A stretch of DNA of 52,945 bases from Chara braunii (GCA_003427395.1 BFEA01000443.1:386725-439669), one strand, 5' to 3'. Shown: positions 12,617 to 23,882, counted from the stretch's first letter. Notes: generated from the letters alone by a model not told the origin. Made by a program: numbers and translations.

Positions 12617-13311
12617 NNNNNNNNNNNNNNNNNNNNNNNNNNNNNNNNNNNNNNNNNNNNNNNNNNNNNNNNNNNNNNNNNNNNNNNNNNNNNNNNNNNN
12701 NNNNNNNNNNNNNNNNNNNNNNNNNNNNNNNNNNNNNNNNNNNNNNNNNNNNNNNNNNNNNNNNNNNNNNNNNNNNNNNNNNNNNNNNNNNNNNNNNNNN
12801 NNNNNNNNNNNNNNNNNNNNNNNNNNNNNNNNNNNNNNNNNNNNNNNNNNNNNNNNNNNNNNNNNNNNNNNNNNNNNNNNNNNNNNNNNNNNNNNNNNNN
12901 NNNNNNNNNNNNNNNNNNNNNNNNNNNNNNNNNNNNNNNNNNNNNNNNNNNNNNNNNNNNNNNNNNNNNNNNNNNNNNNNNNNNNNNNNNNNNNNNNNNN
13001 NNNNNNNNNNNNNNNNNNNNNNNNNNNNNNNNNNNNNNNNNNNNNNNNNNNNNNNNNNNNNNNNNNNNNNNNNNNNNNNNNNNNNNNNNNNNNNNNNNNN
13101 NNNNNNNNNNNNNNNNNNNNNNNNNNNNNNNNNNNNNNNNNNNNNNNNNNNNNNNNNNNNNNNNNNNNNNNNNNNNNNNNNNNNNNNNNNNNNNNNNNNN
13201 NNNNNNNNNNNNNNNNNNNNNNNNNNNNNNNNNNNNNNNNNNNNNNNNNNNNNNNNNNNNNNNNNNNNNNNNNNNNNNNNNNNNNNNNNNNNNNNNNNNN
13301 NNNNNNNNNNN
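12617..13311. other. assembly gap (695 N)
   Basis: Run of N next to a poly(T) tract. Open frames that cross it are meaningless. Confidence 1.
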
Positions 13312-13553
13312 GCTCAAGCCTCCAACGAGGGAACATGCGGGAGCTGCACCCACCAGCAGGTGCGATACCTGCTACAGCAGGTGGGCGATACCAGCCAGGG
13401 GTCAGCAGGTAGCATCAGGACCGAGCTTCTTCGATGGGTCAGTCACTGTGCCTCTCCTCCGGTCCCCTCCCCCTATGAACATCAGCAGTCTCTATTCATG
13501 TGGAGGTTACTTTGTTCACTGTTTTTGCAACCACCACCATCAGGTCATTTATG
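13312..13553 (+). other. possible exon fragment after gap
   Basis: One frame is open from the gap edge to a TGA at about 13551. It is rich in Gln/Ser/Cys ('GTCGSCTHQQVRYLLQQVG'). The composition is not simple sequence, so it may be the 3' end of an exon lying in the gap. There is no recognised family and no second line of evidence. A small hairpin (ccatcag...ctgatgg) lies at 13537-13563. Confidence 0.2.
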
Positions 13554-13591
13554 ATCTGATGGTTGGGAAGCACTCTGCGGTGACTTTCGGT

Positions 13592-13885
13592 GAGAGGTCT
13601 CTGTTTCTTTTTTTTTTTTGACCTATCTCCTGTTTTCTCAGCCTAGAAATTCGTAATAAACCTGTCTGGCCGCTGCTACTCAGTGTCACAATGGATCGGC
13701 CAAACTTCTATCGGACTGCTAATGGGACCACACCCCAGGGGCATGGTCCCATTAGCAGACGGATTGGAGTGTGGCCGATCCAGTGTGACACTAAGTGGAA
13801 GCGGCCTGACAGTTTCATTACGAGTTTCTGGACTGAGAAAACAAGAGAAAAGCAAAAAAAAAACAAAAAAAACAGGGACCTTGCT
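13592..13885. repeat. foldback element: 295-bp near-perfect hairpin
   Basis: The left arm (about 13592-13736) and right arm (about 13738-13885) are inverted copies with almost no loop. The core arms begin 'agtgtcaca.tggatcggcc' and meet at 'accccaggggc'. Outside the core the match continues through 'tgttttctcag' and an A/T-rich stretch to 'aggtc.ctg'. Arm identity is roughly 80-87 % by eye. It looks like a foldback MITE, or a locus whose transcript would form a long double-stranded RNA. No transposase is nearby. Confidence 0.7.
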
Positions 13886-14505
13886 GTATGGGACTTTGGA
13901 CGCAAGGCTCATGCAATCTTCTACAGGCCCAAATCAGGGAGTCTATCCAGCAAGATTACCTAAGCATTGCAGGCCAAAAAAAATCCCGTTTATGGTTTTG
14001 ATTGTTTTAAAAATACACGAAGTTACAAAAAATAAAAGATTTTTTTTTTTTTTTGTACGTCCTTAAAAGATCTACAACCCTTTATATATATATATATCGT
14101 CAAATAGAACTTATATTTTTTCTGTTTATGTTTCATCCATTGAAAAATCTCTGTGAAACCCAAAAAAAATGACTCATGTCATTTCTTGTTTTTGGTTTTT
14201 TCATTGTGCTTATGTTTTTTATTTTTTTTAAATATACTCAAAGCAAAAAAAATAGAAATAAAAATATTGGGTTGTAAACCTCGAAAAGATCTATGACCCC
14301 ATTTTTTTTTTTTTCCCGATTATTTTTAGCCTGGGAAAAAAATCATTGCGGACCCCGTTTTTCCCCGTCTAACGCGCGTTCAAACGGGGATTGAACGCGA
14401 ATTCAACGCGCGTTGAATAATTCAACGCGGAACCCGCGTTAAATCCAAAATCGGACACACAGGCTTGGGTCGTGTGGACTTGATCCGTAGATTAGTTGTT
14501 TCGAA

Positions 14506-14680
14506 GTCTTAAACCACTAGTACCTCCGAGCCTATTTTCGACAAGTACTGGTCTACCTCCGAACTTTCAGGAGGCCGAGCCCGCCGTTGTTAAATCTGAT
14601 CGGCGCCCGTCGTGTCGTTTCGGCGTCCTTAAAGGTCGGAGGCCGAGTATTTTCGAACCGACAAAGGTACTAGTGGTTTA
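14506..14680. mobile_element. MITE-like inverted repeat element
   Basis: The ends are an 18-bp perfect inverted repeat ('cttaaaccactagtacct' and its complement, 14506-14523 and 14663-14680). The interior is also partly self-complementary ('cctccga.cttt.agga.gccga' against its inverse). The element is about 175 bp with no coding capacity. I did not find a clear target-site duplication. Confidence 0.55.
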
Positions 14681-14718
14681 AGGGTCGTCTGTAAGTTTCC
14701 TAAAATGGCATATTTACA

Positions 14719-14742
14719 GTTGACCTTTCGAAAGGTCAACTG
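14719..14742. repeat. 24-bp perfect palindrome
   Basis: The half-site AGTTGACCTTTC is followed immediately by its exact complement with no spacer. A related half ('ctgaaaggtcagtaggtc') follows at about 14755. The function is unknown. It could be a protein-binding site or the end of a small element. Confidence 0.6.
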
Positions 14743-14996
14743 GCCATACGTCCTCTGAAAGGTCAGTAGGTCGTGGCTAAGAGTAGGTGCTCGAAGAGTT
14801 AAACTTGAACCTCTTGCAAGTTGAGGAAAGGGCAGTCCGTCGATTTCTGAAAGGGGTCAAGACTCCCAAGTCCACACCGAAGGGGCAAGCGAAAGGGAAG
14901 TCCCAGTCCAGTCCGTTTTGCAGCAAGTACCAGAGTGGGACTGCACATATTGAGGGCCTGGGACATCGGGCAGGCCCAGATCACCAAACGAAACAG

Positions 14997-15004
14997 TATA
15001 AATA
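14997..15004 (+). promoter_or_regulatory. TATA-box-like motif
   Basis: TATAAATA in a moderately GC-rich context. About 85 bp downstream 'ccggtggtaagc' resembles a 5' splice site. This could be the promoter of a non-coding or retroelement transcript. No gene can be assigned. Confidence 0.3.
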
Positions 15005-15009
15005 AAGAG

Positions 15010-15727
15010 GCAGCGATCAGTCATTCACTCATTTTCTGGGGAACTATGCGGAAGTGCTGCTCGAGTGACTTGTGCACTGAGTTAACCGGTGGTAAGCAAG
15101 AGAGCCCGGAGGTGGAAGAGGACAAGCAGCCATAGCCATTAGAGAGGAGGAAGACGATGGCGGCCATAGCCGCCAGTGTGACGAGTTAGTAGTTAGCGTG
15201 TGTGTATGTGCAGACATTCAGGCTAGATCCAAGAGTTGTCTGCGTACGTGCATGGGAGTGTGTCTGACGGTGGATACAGTGTTCGGGCTGGAATTCCAGA
15301 CTGGCGCTCAGACGCCATAGCCATGCAATGTGACAAGTTGTTTTAAGCTGCGTTCCTGGCCGAAGGCCGAATCTCCGAGTTTCCTGTGTGGGCGCACTGT
15401 GCCATCTCAAGTCTGTTGCTGATTCTGCGTCTGTGGAAGTTGCTGTTGCCATCGCCAGCTGCATGTATGCACGACGCATTGCACGTTGAACGAGAGGTGA
15501 AGACAAGACTGATTGCACTGGCCTCTGCTCTGTACAATCTGCTCTATGCGGGGAGCAGCGCGCCGGCTCCTAACACCTGGCACGAGGTGGGAAGCCAATT
15601 ATCTGGAGTGGTGAACCTGAAGATCGTATCTTTTTTGTTTGTGAAGGCAAATACATTTTCGGTGCGGCGAATAACAGCAAAAAAATGCGGAATGCGCAGG
15701 AAGGAAACAGAAGATAAGGACAAGACC
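15010..15727. other. intergenic, no gene identified
   Basis: Non-repetitive sequence of mixed composition with only short open frames (for example 15386-15766 plus) that match nothing I know. It may belong to a transcript starting at the TATA motif at 14997. Confidence 0.4.
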
Positions 15728-15909
15728 AACACTCCTAGCTCAGTTGGTACACCCCTGCCCTGTTGAAATACAGACCAGGTGCTGAGTTCGAACTCCACGA
15801 GGAGCAGATGAGTAAAAGACTACGATTCAGAATAACCTATGGCCGGGCAGTTCGATTATCATATCTCACGGCCGTCACGCTTCAAACAAAAAAAAAGAAA
15901 AAAAAAAAG
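15728..15909 (+). mobile_element. tRNA-derived SINE-like unit
   Basis: The head resembles a tRNA. An A-box-like 'TAGCTCAGTTGG' lies at 15736-15747, a B-box-like 'AGTTCGAACTC' at about 15785, and CTCCT / AGGAG could pair as part of an acceptor stem. The middle contains 'TTGAAAT', like the loop of a tRNA with GAA anticodon, but the arms do not pair well enough for a functional tRNA. After about 80 bp of body comes an A-rich tail (15885-15909). Head, body and tail together suggest a SINE transcribed by RNA polymerase III. No clear target-site duplication was found. Confidence 0.5.
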
Positions 15910-16171
15910 GTCGAGATCAAGAGAACATGGGAAAAAGGCTAAAAACAGTTTCTTGCACACACGAGCGCTTTTTTGACTCCACCCTGGACGTGATCGCAGG
16001 TAGATGCATCCAGGTCTGGCCGTTCAGTGTTGCATACTCGTGAAACACAGTCATAAGTATGGCGCAGACTGCCAAAAACACTCACAAACATACATCGGTG
16101 GTGTGAAAGCCCTGGCCTTGGACACAGAAGAAAAGGCCAGGGTCTGAGATCATACACGGACGAATGGAGGN

Positions 16172-16268
<97 letters not shown>

Positions 16269-16278
16269 GAGAAAAAAA
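16172..16278. repeat. compound (TG)n-(GA)n microsatellite
   Basis: (TG) repeats at 16172-16230 pass directly into (GA)/(GAAA) repeats to about 16278. A single N sits at 16171. Confidence 0.95.
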
Positions 16279-16493
16279 TTAAATAAGAGAGAAAAAACTG
16301 AATTCAAGCGTCTTATAATAAAGCACTTTCAACTGTCATCATCATTACCGAAATCAAAAAAACGTGAAACAACACATTCCCCCCACCATCCCACTCCAAC
16401 TCTTTGTTCTCCCTCCCACTCTAACTACTCCCACTTCTCATTTTCTCACTCCAATCCAACTACTTGAATATTCAATGACAAATACAAATCGCA

Positions 16494-17815
16494 CTATTCA
16501 CCTACATCATCCTGTCCACGGAGTTCCCTCCTCCTTTCTTCCATTCTAAACAACTCCTGCTCATCAACAGCAACATGTTCATCAGGATAAAGGTTTATCG
16601 TGTTGTCACACCTAGGTCTAACAACCGTCAAATCATTTACATTTTTGTTGTCCCCCTTTCGCAAATGGCTGGTATTGCCACAACATGGACATGGACGCAT
16701 TAGAGCTTCAACTAATGCAAGTACCAACTCATGTAATCTGGTCTCATGTTGTTTATTTATGCTCGCAAGAGCATTCAATTTTTTTTTCACATGCTCCATC
16801 TCCTTCATAAACTGCACTGGGGATTGAGCACTAATAACATTTGCTAATAAAATCCTCAGAGTATACGATTGTTGCTTGTAATTTGTCATCAAGCCATTCG
16901 TTAGTCCCTTATCACATCGATACGAGAAATGCTCCCGAAACACAACGTCAATTAACTCTTCTAGCGTCTTTTTGTAACAACCGTGACCCTCAATTGACTA
17001 TCGCTAACTGGAAACCTCATTGTATTCTTCACCTCCAATAATGCATTTCTATGTGCAAGCTCTAAACCAACCGTTCGTAATGATTGCAACATAGCAATTG
17101 CACAACGTTTTGGAAACTCTTCCAAAGTTTCAACTAATGGAAGGTCAAACAACTCCGATGCAAAAGAAGGATCATTACATGGCAAGGCACCCGCCGACAA
17201 CAATGTTTTGATCCCGCTTTCGGTTGCTTCACATCGTCGACGCAAAGACTCACACTCTTGCCACACATGCGGATCAATTCTATCACTAAGCTCAGCAACC
17301 TGGTCAAGCAACCCATTTATAATGCTGGATTGCATTAAATGCCTAAATTGCTTCCTGGTCTCCTCGCCAACACCATCCTTCTTCCTCACATCCACAGTAC
17401 CGGACAAAAAAAAAACTTTCACCTCTTCACTTCGTTTCCTTTCAAGGAAACTTTCAACCACTGATTGTGCATTCAATTCGATTTTTTCAAACGCACTTCT
17501 GAGTGCAGCCGGTCCCACCTCCTTCTTCTTCAACATCCCGAGCAACTCGTCCTGGGTCCACCGAAGGCCTTCATTGTCTGTCGTGTAGCGGCCGCATTGT
17601 CTCTTCAACACATAATCATTCGGAACCTTACCTCGAACACCGTAGGGCACTTTACACCCGGACCGAGGCTCACGCTTATCCTTCTCATGAATCTTCAAAG
17701 TCGTGGTATACTCGTATCGTTCACGACATTCCTTAAGGTATTTCTCTTCCGTGAGAGCATCGACGAGGTAATCGTTGACTACAACAGATGCATATCCGTC
17801 TGCGGAGACCACCAT
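16494..17815 (-). pseudogene. unrecognised ~440-aa gene with one frameshift
   Basis: Two open stretches on the minus strand (17815-16961, ATG start, and 16943-16494) belong to one gene. After 'QLRVTVV' the other frame continues as 'YKKTLEELIDVVFREHF' across a short A run near 16980, so a 1-nt indel separates them. The protein is charged and largely helical-looking. The C-terminal part has a possible coiled coil ('EMEHVKKKLNALASINKQHE') followed by a Cys cluster 'CPCCGNTSH', perhaps a zinc-binding knuckle, and an acidic tail. I do not recognise the family. Given the surroundings it may be a transposon gene. The frameshift could be an assembly error. Confidence 0.5.
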
Positions 17816-18000
17816 GAAAAAAACAACGAATATACCGGTAGCAAAATTATATGATAATCTAACGTGTATTATTATCCATACTCCAACCTTCCCCTCTTCT
17901 CGTCTGCCTGCATGTTCGTTTAACCCTTATGTACCATTCAACAAAAAAAATAAAAAATCAATCGATCAATCGATCAATAGATCAAATTGATTGATTCATT

Positions 18001-18003
<3 letters not shown>

Positions 18004-18040
<37 letters not shown>
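18004..18040. repeat. (GA)n microsatellite
   Basis: A pure GA run, preceded by an inverted GATT/AATC-type simple sequence at about 17957-18002 ('tcaatcgatcaatcgatcaa' then 'attgattgattcatt'). Confidence 0.95.
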
Positions 18041-18042
<2 letters not shown>

Positions 18043-18229
18043 CCCCTTACTCCTAATTGAAGGTCATCCCCTACACGTTCTACCGCCCTACCTAAGCCTC
18101 CCTTGTATCCCGAACATGCGCCGAGCCTGTGTTCCCGACCTGCCTTGTGTCCCGGACCCTGCCTCCCTGACCTGGGCCTGCTTGCCTGCCTCCCAAATAT
18201 ACAGATAGACAGTGAAACAAACAAACAGA

Positions 18230-18460
18230 CAGACAGACAGACAGTTTGTCTGTCTCTCTCTACATCTTTGCGTCTTCCTGTTTGCCTGTCTGTCTGCCTC
18301 TCTGCATGCCTATCTCCCTGCCTGCCTGCACATCTATCAGTCTGCCTTTCTGCCTGTCTACCTGCCTGTTTGTCTGGGCCCCAGCAGCGGCTCAGCCCTG
18401 GACCAAACACCCAGGATTCAGGGTCATTCTGGGCCTATGTACGGGTCCATGTCTGGGCTT

Positions 18461-18500
<40 letters not shown>

Positions 18501-18994
18501 AAACACGCAGACAGACAGACAGACATCAAGGGTAGGTAGGTGGGCAGGCAGGCAGCCAAATAGACAATCAAACAGACAGACAGGCAGATAGACAATCAAA
18601 CAGACAGACAGATGGACAAAAAATTAGACAGACAGACGGACAGAGAGATAGACAGACAGGCAGACAGACATACAAAGAGACAGGCAGACAGACAGTCAGA
18701 TTGTTCAACCTAGCAGACGGGTAGACAGACAGACATGCAGACAGACACACAAACAGTTTGTCTGTCTGTCTGTCCATCTCTGCGTCTTCCTGTCTGCCTG
18801 TCTGTCTGCCTGTTTGCATGCCTATCTCCCTGCCTGCCTGCACATCTGTCTGTCTGCCTTTCTGCCTGCCTGTCTGTCTGGGCCCCAGCAGCGCCTCAGG
18901 CCTTGACCAAACACCCAGGATTCAGGGCCAGTCTAGGCCTATGTACGGGTCCACGTCTGGGCTTTGAAAAAAAAAAAAAAAAAAAAAAAAAAAA
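18230..18994 (+). repeat. tandem pair of ~525-bp poly(A)-ended repeats
   Basis: Copy 1 (about 18240-18498) and copy 2 (about 18765-18994) share a CTGT/CTGC simple-sequence part followed by the same unique 3' part ('caaacacccaggattcaggg', 'tatgtacgggtcca', 'gtctgggctt'). Each ends in a poly(A) run of about 30 residues. Between them lies CAGA-rich sequence, roughly the inverse of the CTGT part. The poly(A) ends suggest retroposition followed by tandem duplication. No protein is encoded; the long open frames are translations of CTGT repeat. Confidence 0.65.
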
Positions 18995-19739
18995 ACAGCA
19001 AGGAAAATGCTCCGGTCTCTGGCCTATGTCGAGGACCTGCATCTGGGCCCATATGGACCTGTAATTTGGTCAACTGCTCCCAGGTGCAGACGGAAGTCAA
19101 CCCAAGGAAACACTACATAAAGGTTGACTTCCTCCACGGTAATCAACGAAAGTCAATCCATGACCTCCTGCAGCCCGCTCACATGTCTGTCTGTGTCTGT
19201 CTGTCTGAGTCTGTCCGAGTCTGAGTCTATCAGTGTGTCTAAGGTCCTCGTCCAACCGGCCAATGGCTGCAAAAAGCAAGAAAAAACGTACACCCAGGTA
19301 AACCTGAGAACACAGACAGGTCCAGGCTCAGGTCCTGGTGCAAGCTTACGTCGTGCGAAATAAAATAGAAAAAACAAATTAAAAATTGTCAAGCCCTGCA
19401 CATGGGCCCACGGCGTTTGGGCCCACGTCTGGGCCCAACATGCAAGAATCGGCCCCATTATGGGCCTTGTCCTAGGTCCTGCCCAGGTCCCGATGTTTTC
19501 ATGCGCCCTGACACCAGGTAAGAGTTCCACCTGGTTCTGAAAAGAGAAAAAAAAAAAAAAACAAAAAAAAAAAACTTGTACCTGTTACGAGGCCCAATAT
19601 GGGCCTTTTCCCAGTTCCACACCCAAGTCAAAGGCCCATCCACCACTATAAGATGGCTAACCTTGACCGAGGTCATCAACGGAAGTCAAAGTACGTACTC
19701 CTCCTGATGACCCGGCGACTGAGTTGTAGCCTCCATAGC

Positions 19740-19802
<63 letters not shown>

Positions 19803-20257
19803 CGTCTCCATATCCATCCACCTCTTTCTTTGAGTGTCTTCGTCGAGCTTCATGGCCCACTCGTCCGAACCTTGGGAGAGGAGGATGGCGGACGATGACG
19901 ACATGTCATCATCCTCCTGTGACGAATGGTGGGTGGAAGCCGCTCCACGTCCGCGGCATGACGTCAATGGCACCACATCACGGCGCCACGTTTGCATTCA
20001 CATAGAATACACATTTCGTAAAAAATAAACTTTTTGTTAAAAAATGAACTATTTCGACTGCGAATAAACACTCAGTACATGGCCCAATAGGGCATCATGC
20101 GACACTTTAAATGGTCAGTATATGAGGTGTTGACATAGCAAATGTTGCGGCGGGGCATTTTGAGCCCTTCATACATGAATAGTCGTTATTAAATGCGAAT
20201 TAACACAGTGTAAAAAAGGGCAGGGGCTCTTTGTATGACACCTTCACAATGTTGTCC
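18995..20257. other. intergenic, GGGCCC-rich low-copy repeats
   Basis: Contains scattered 'gggcccat' and 'tgggccc' motifs and two related segments ('gttgacttcctccacggtaa' near 19120 and 'aaccttgaccgaggtcatca' near 19660). It also has A-rich stretches (19548-19575), a (TC)n run at 19741-19800 and a near-palindrome gatgacgac/atgtcatcatc at 19895-19914. I find no gene. Confidence 0.6.
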
Positions 20258-20764
20258 TGGCTTAGTGTTGCTGTGACAGACAGTACACGATTCAAAAGGG
20301 CATCGTGTCGGGTATGTGGTGCCTTTTTTCCATAAAAGGTCAGGGGTCTGGCGCCCGACACCTTGCAAGTTGATGGACTGAACCTGTCAACTGTGGTCGG
20401 GCGGAACACCCAGCCTGGTGCACAACATTTGGCAAGTTGAACCCGCAACCCGTCAGTACCCCTGCAACAATTGTGTCCACCATTTATCTTCCCGGAAGGA
20501 CCTCCTTCTCCGGTTGACAAATAGTAGTTGAACAGTGTCAGCGAATGATTCGGGAGTTAGTGGTGTTCGACAGAGCACCTTAAGGAAGTGGCAAACAGTC
20601 GTTCGCTCTCGATGCCGATTGCCAATAGCACTGTTAGGGGGCCTTGATGCTGGTTCCTGATCTGTTTGGCGATCGAGCAGCTTGAAGAAGTGTGAAAGAG
20701 TCATTGGTTGTCTGTGTGGATTGTCATTAACACGCTTGGGGAATCTTAATACGAGATCTGATTC

Positions 20765-20806
<42 letters not shown>

Positions 20807-21586
20807 AAGAAAGAGAGAGATCTTTGCTTTAACCCGGAAAGGCATTGACAGAGCAGATATCGGTTTGGTGACTGAGCACCTTCAACAAGTGTCAACCAGT
20901 TGACGTGCGGATGGCCACGCACTCTAAGGGAACCTTGATGCTGTGTGTGGATTTGCTTGCCGCAGGTTAGCAGTTGCTGGACAGTCTTGGATGCTGAAGT
21001 CCGCCACTGGGGGAAGGTTTGATGGTCTGTGGTGGGACTTCCTGTTGGATTTGGATCTGTTTCGAGCAGAGTTTCGCAATCAAGAAACACAATTGAACTC
21101 CAGATCCTGCAGGTTAGCAGTTCTTGGACATTGCTTGTAGTGTTGTCGGGGTACACACCACAAGTCGGAGTGAACTCTTACTTAGATGGACAACATGAAC
21201 GCACACCACTGGCTTAGTGTTGATGTGACAGACAGTACACGATTCAAAAGGGCATCGTGTTGGGTATGTGGTGCCTGTTTTCCATAAAAGGTCAGGGGTC
21301 CGGCGCCCGACACCTTGCAAGTTGAAGGACTGAACCTGTCAACTGTGGTCGGGCGGAACACCCAGCCAGGTGCACGACATTTAGCAAGTTGCCCGTCAGT
21401 ACCCCTACAACAAATGTGTCTACCATTTATCTTCCCGGAAGGATCTCCTTCTCCGGTTGAAAGATAGTTGAACACCAAATGATTCGGGAGTTAGTGGTGT
21501 TCGACGGAGCACCTTAAGGAAGTGGCAAACAGTCGTTCGCTCTCGATGCCAATTGCCAATAGCACTGTTCGTGAGAGAGAGAGAGA

Positions 21587-21657
<71 letters not shown>

Positions 21658-21790
21658 TTGCTTTAACCTGGAAAGGCATTGACAGATACTAATTGAACAG
21701 CGAATCAATTCGCAGATATCGGTTTGGTGACTGAGCACCTTTAACAAGTGTCAGACAGTCGTTGACAGTTTGTGCGGATGGCCACGCACT
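20258..21790. repeat. 952-bp direct duplication of an element end
   Basis: Sequence from about 20258 ('cttagtgttgctgtgaca') recurs 952 bp later from about 21211. In each copy an upstream block is followed by (GA)n (20766-20820 and 21573-21655). Then comes the block 'ggaaaggcattgacaga' plus 'gatatcggtttggtgactga', which resembles the terminal inverted repeat of the large element at 26.4-51.2 kb. The second copy keeps the terminal 'ttgaacagcgaatcaattcg', which the first lacks. These are two tandem left ends of a related element. Confidence 0.7.
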
Positions 21791-22405
21791 ATAAGGACAC
21801 CTTGGTCTGTGGCGGGACGTCCTGTTGGATTTGGATTTGTTTCGAGCAGAATTTCGCACTCAAGAAACAAAATTGAATTCAGATTCCGCAGGTTATCAGT
21901 TCTTGGTCATTTCCATGGACAACTAGCAGATTGCTCGGGGTACACACCATAAGTCGAAGTGAACTCTCATTTAGATGGACAACATGAACGCACCCCATCA
22001 ACGCGGTGATACAATATGGATAGTGGCTTGTCATTTGCATGGACAAATCAATAACATAGATTCCTAACATTCACTCTTGTTATCGCAATCATCGATCCGC
22101 TCCTTGACATAAGCATGTATAGGACTGTAAGACATTGGCATGAACATCGAAGATCAAAACACTTGCAAGGTCATTGGCGTGACATTTCTTTGCATGGACA
22201 AGATACATAACATCCATTCAGAATATTTACTCTTGTCACCGCAACATGGAAATGGAAACACTCGCAACTTGCATAGTCTTTTCTTAACATTGCACCTTCG
22301 TAAATGGAAACACCGCACGCAGAGTTGCGAGAAATGTTCAAATCACTAAACCGCACATTGCAAAGTAGACAGGGGTTGTTTCCGGAAAAAACGTTTGAAG
22401 CAAAA

Positions 22406-22530
22406 AACAAGCAGTAGATAGAGGTGTGAGAGGCAATAGTTGCAATAGGTGTGAGAGGCAACGTATATGAAGTAGTAGATAGAGGTGCGAGAGGCAATAG
22501 TTGCAATAGGTGCGAGAGGCAACGTGTGAT
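22406..22530. repeat. tandem repeat, ~69-bp unit, two copies
   Basis: Unit 'gtagatagaggtg.gagagg' with 'caatagttgcaataggtg', repeated twice within element 2, downstream of gene A. No coding significance is evident. Confidence 0.8.
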
Positions 22531-22727
22531 TGTCTGCATATCCACCATTTCAAGGTGCACATGCACATCATGTTCCACAAGATTGTATTTTAACATGTTT
22601 TCCCTTAAACACAAGGTCTGAGAGCATTCATAGAAGTACACGACACGACATCGCAAGACGACGTAACATCGCGACACAACACAAGATAGCTGTAAAACCA
22701 GAAGAGTTCATTAGAATTACAATCGCC

Positions 22728-23700
22728 CTTAAACACAAGGTCTGACCACACGTCCGTATCTTGTGACATACGGGGTTTCTCGCGGACGAGGTCGTGAACC
22801 GAAACCATACATGGCATTCATAGATGATCCACATACGTGGCTCTGCGGTTCGTGGACAGTTGCAGTATCCGAAAACACGGACATGTATTTCATCCTGACA
22901 AACCCTCCTCATCGTGCTAAGGAATTCCCTATATAGTCTCGTATTACGGACATTTTTTGTTCCACCTCATAAAACAATTCTAAACATCTGACCTGACCTG
23001 CTCTCACGAAATCTGACCGCCCATCTACATCGGGGCGAGACATAACCGGCTTGAATTTGTAATCTTGTTGTACCATCTCGTTCCATGACACGAGCACAAC
23101 TGCATCCACGAGTTTTCTAGTTTTGTCTGAAGAAGCCACACATAGCACTCCGGCGAAAGGACATCTGTCATCAGTCAACCGCACACAACAATATGATATA
23201 GCTTGTGGAGAAGTCCCTGGGCAACGGGGTGGGTAGTGTTCCAAGAATGAACAATGACGAGTGCAGTCCACCAACTCTTGCTTCTGCGAACTTCCCCAAG
23301 TTCGTGGCGAAGATATGATGTACTCGCAGTGGAGGCGACGTCTGAAGCTAGTACGGTAGCGGATCGGTTTACCCTTATCGTCCAGGGTCTTTCGCTGGAG
23401 GACACCATCAGGCAGTGCAATGAGGTTCCCGAACTCTAACATGTTGGCAAACTTGTAATGGCTTGCCCAAGGGCAGACACGCTCCATCGCCTTCCAATCA
23501 TTATCGTTCCATTCGTCGAGATGCCGGTTCATGTACGGGACGGCGGTCATCCATGGGTCCTCGTCGAAGTCCTCCTTGGCTGCTTCGTCGATCCACGTTT
23601 GGCCGTCATGATGCCGCACCGATGTCGCACAAGGTGAAAACGGTTTTGCCAAGCGCATGTGCTTCTCAGGACTCAAGCGCGTGTGCGTCTCGGGACTCAT
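22728..23700 (-). pseudogene. gene A of a tandem family, unknown function
   Basis: One of three tandem paralogues. I chose the ATG at 23700 because gene B begins with the same residues 'MSPETH.RLA'. Shared landmarks in order: 'WMTAVPYM', 'CPWASHYKFANMLEFGNLI', 'SYCCVRL', 'VLCVASSDKTRKLVDAVVLVS', 'IRDYIGNSLAR', 'FVRMKYMSVFS' and a C-terminal 'TRYGRVVRP'. An in-frame TGA at 22909-22911 interrupts the gene right after 'NSLAR'. Gene B has CCG there and gene C a CGG nearby, so a CGA-to-TGA change is plausible. Coding similarity continues downstream to a TAA at about 22730. I do not recognise the family. A minus-strand TATA-like 'TATATAA' (plus 23850-23856) and three palindromes lie upstream. Confidence 0.55.
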
Positions 23701-23849
23701 GTTGACGCTTGTCGAAGGTCTCAATGGCGTTACGCTCCCTACACATCACGAACACACAAACGACACATACGGACGTGTAGACCGTCGTAAATAAAGTTGT
23801 CCAATGATAAGTCCCCTGGTGAGGCCAACACTCAATCGTCACGCCCGCA

Positions 23850-23856
23850 TTATATA
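23850..23856 (-). promoter_or_regulatory. TATA-like box of gene A
   Basis: TATATAA on the minus strand, about 150 bp upstream of the ATG of gene A and immediately downstream of the palindrome cluster at 23883-23947. The order palindromes, TATA, start codon suggests a promoter with operator-like sites. Confidence 0.45.
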
Positions 23857-23882
23857 TCGACAAGCTCCTCACTTAATCAAAG

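Noticed and set aside
12420-13412. Long frames crossing the N run
   Set aside because: Most codons are unknown; there is no evidence of coding.
14940-15200. LTR of a retrotransposon around the TATA box
   Set aside because: No second copy, primer-binding site or gag-pol sequence was found in the window.
18103-18967. Frames rich in Cys-Leu-Ser-Val
   Set aside because: They are translations of CTGT/CTGC repeats.
20200-21478. Two similar minus-strand frames of about 100 codons
   Set aside because: Their similarity follows from the 952-bp duplication; they span part of a non-coding block with no start context or recognised motif.
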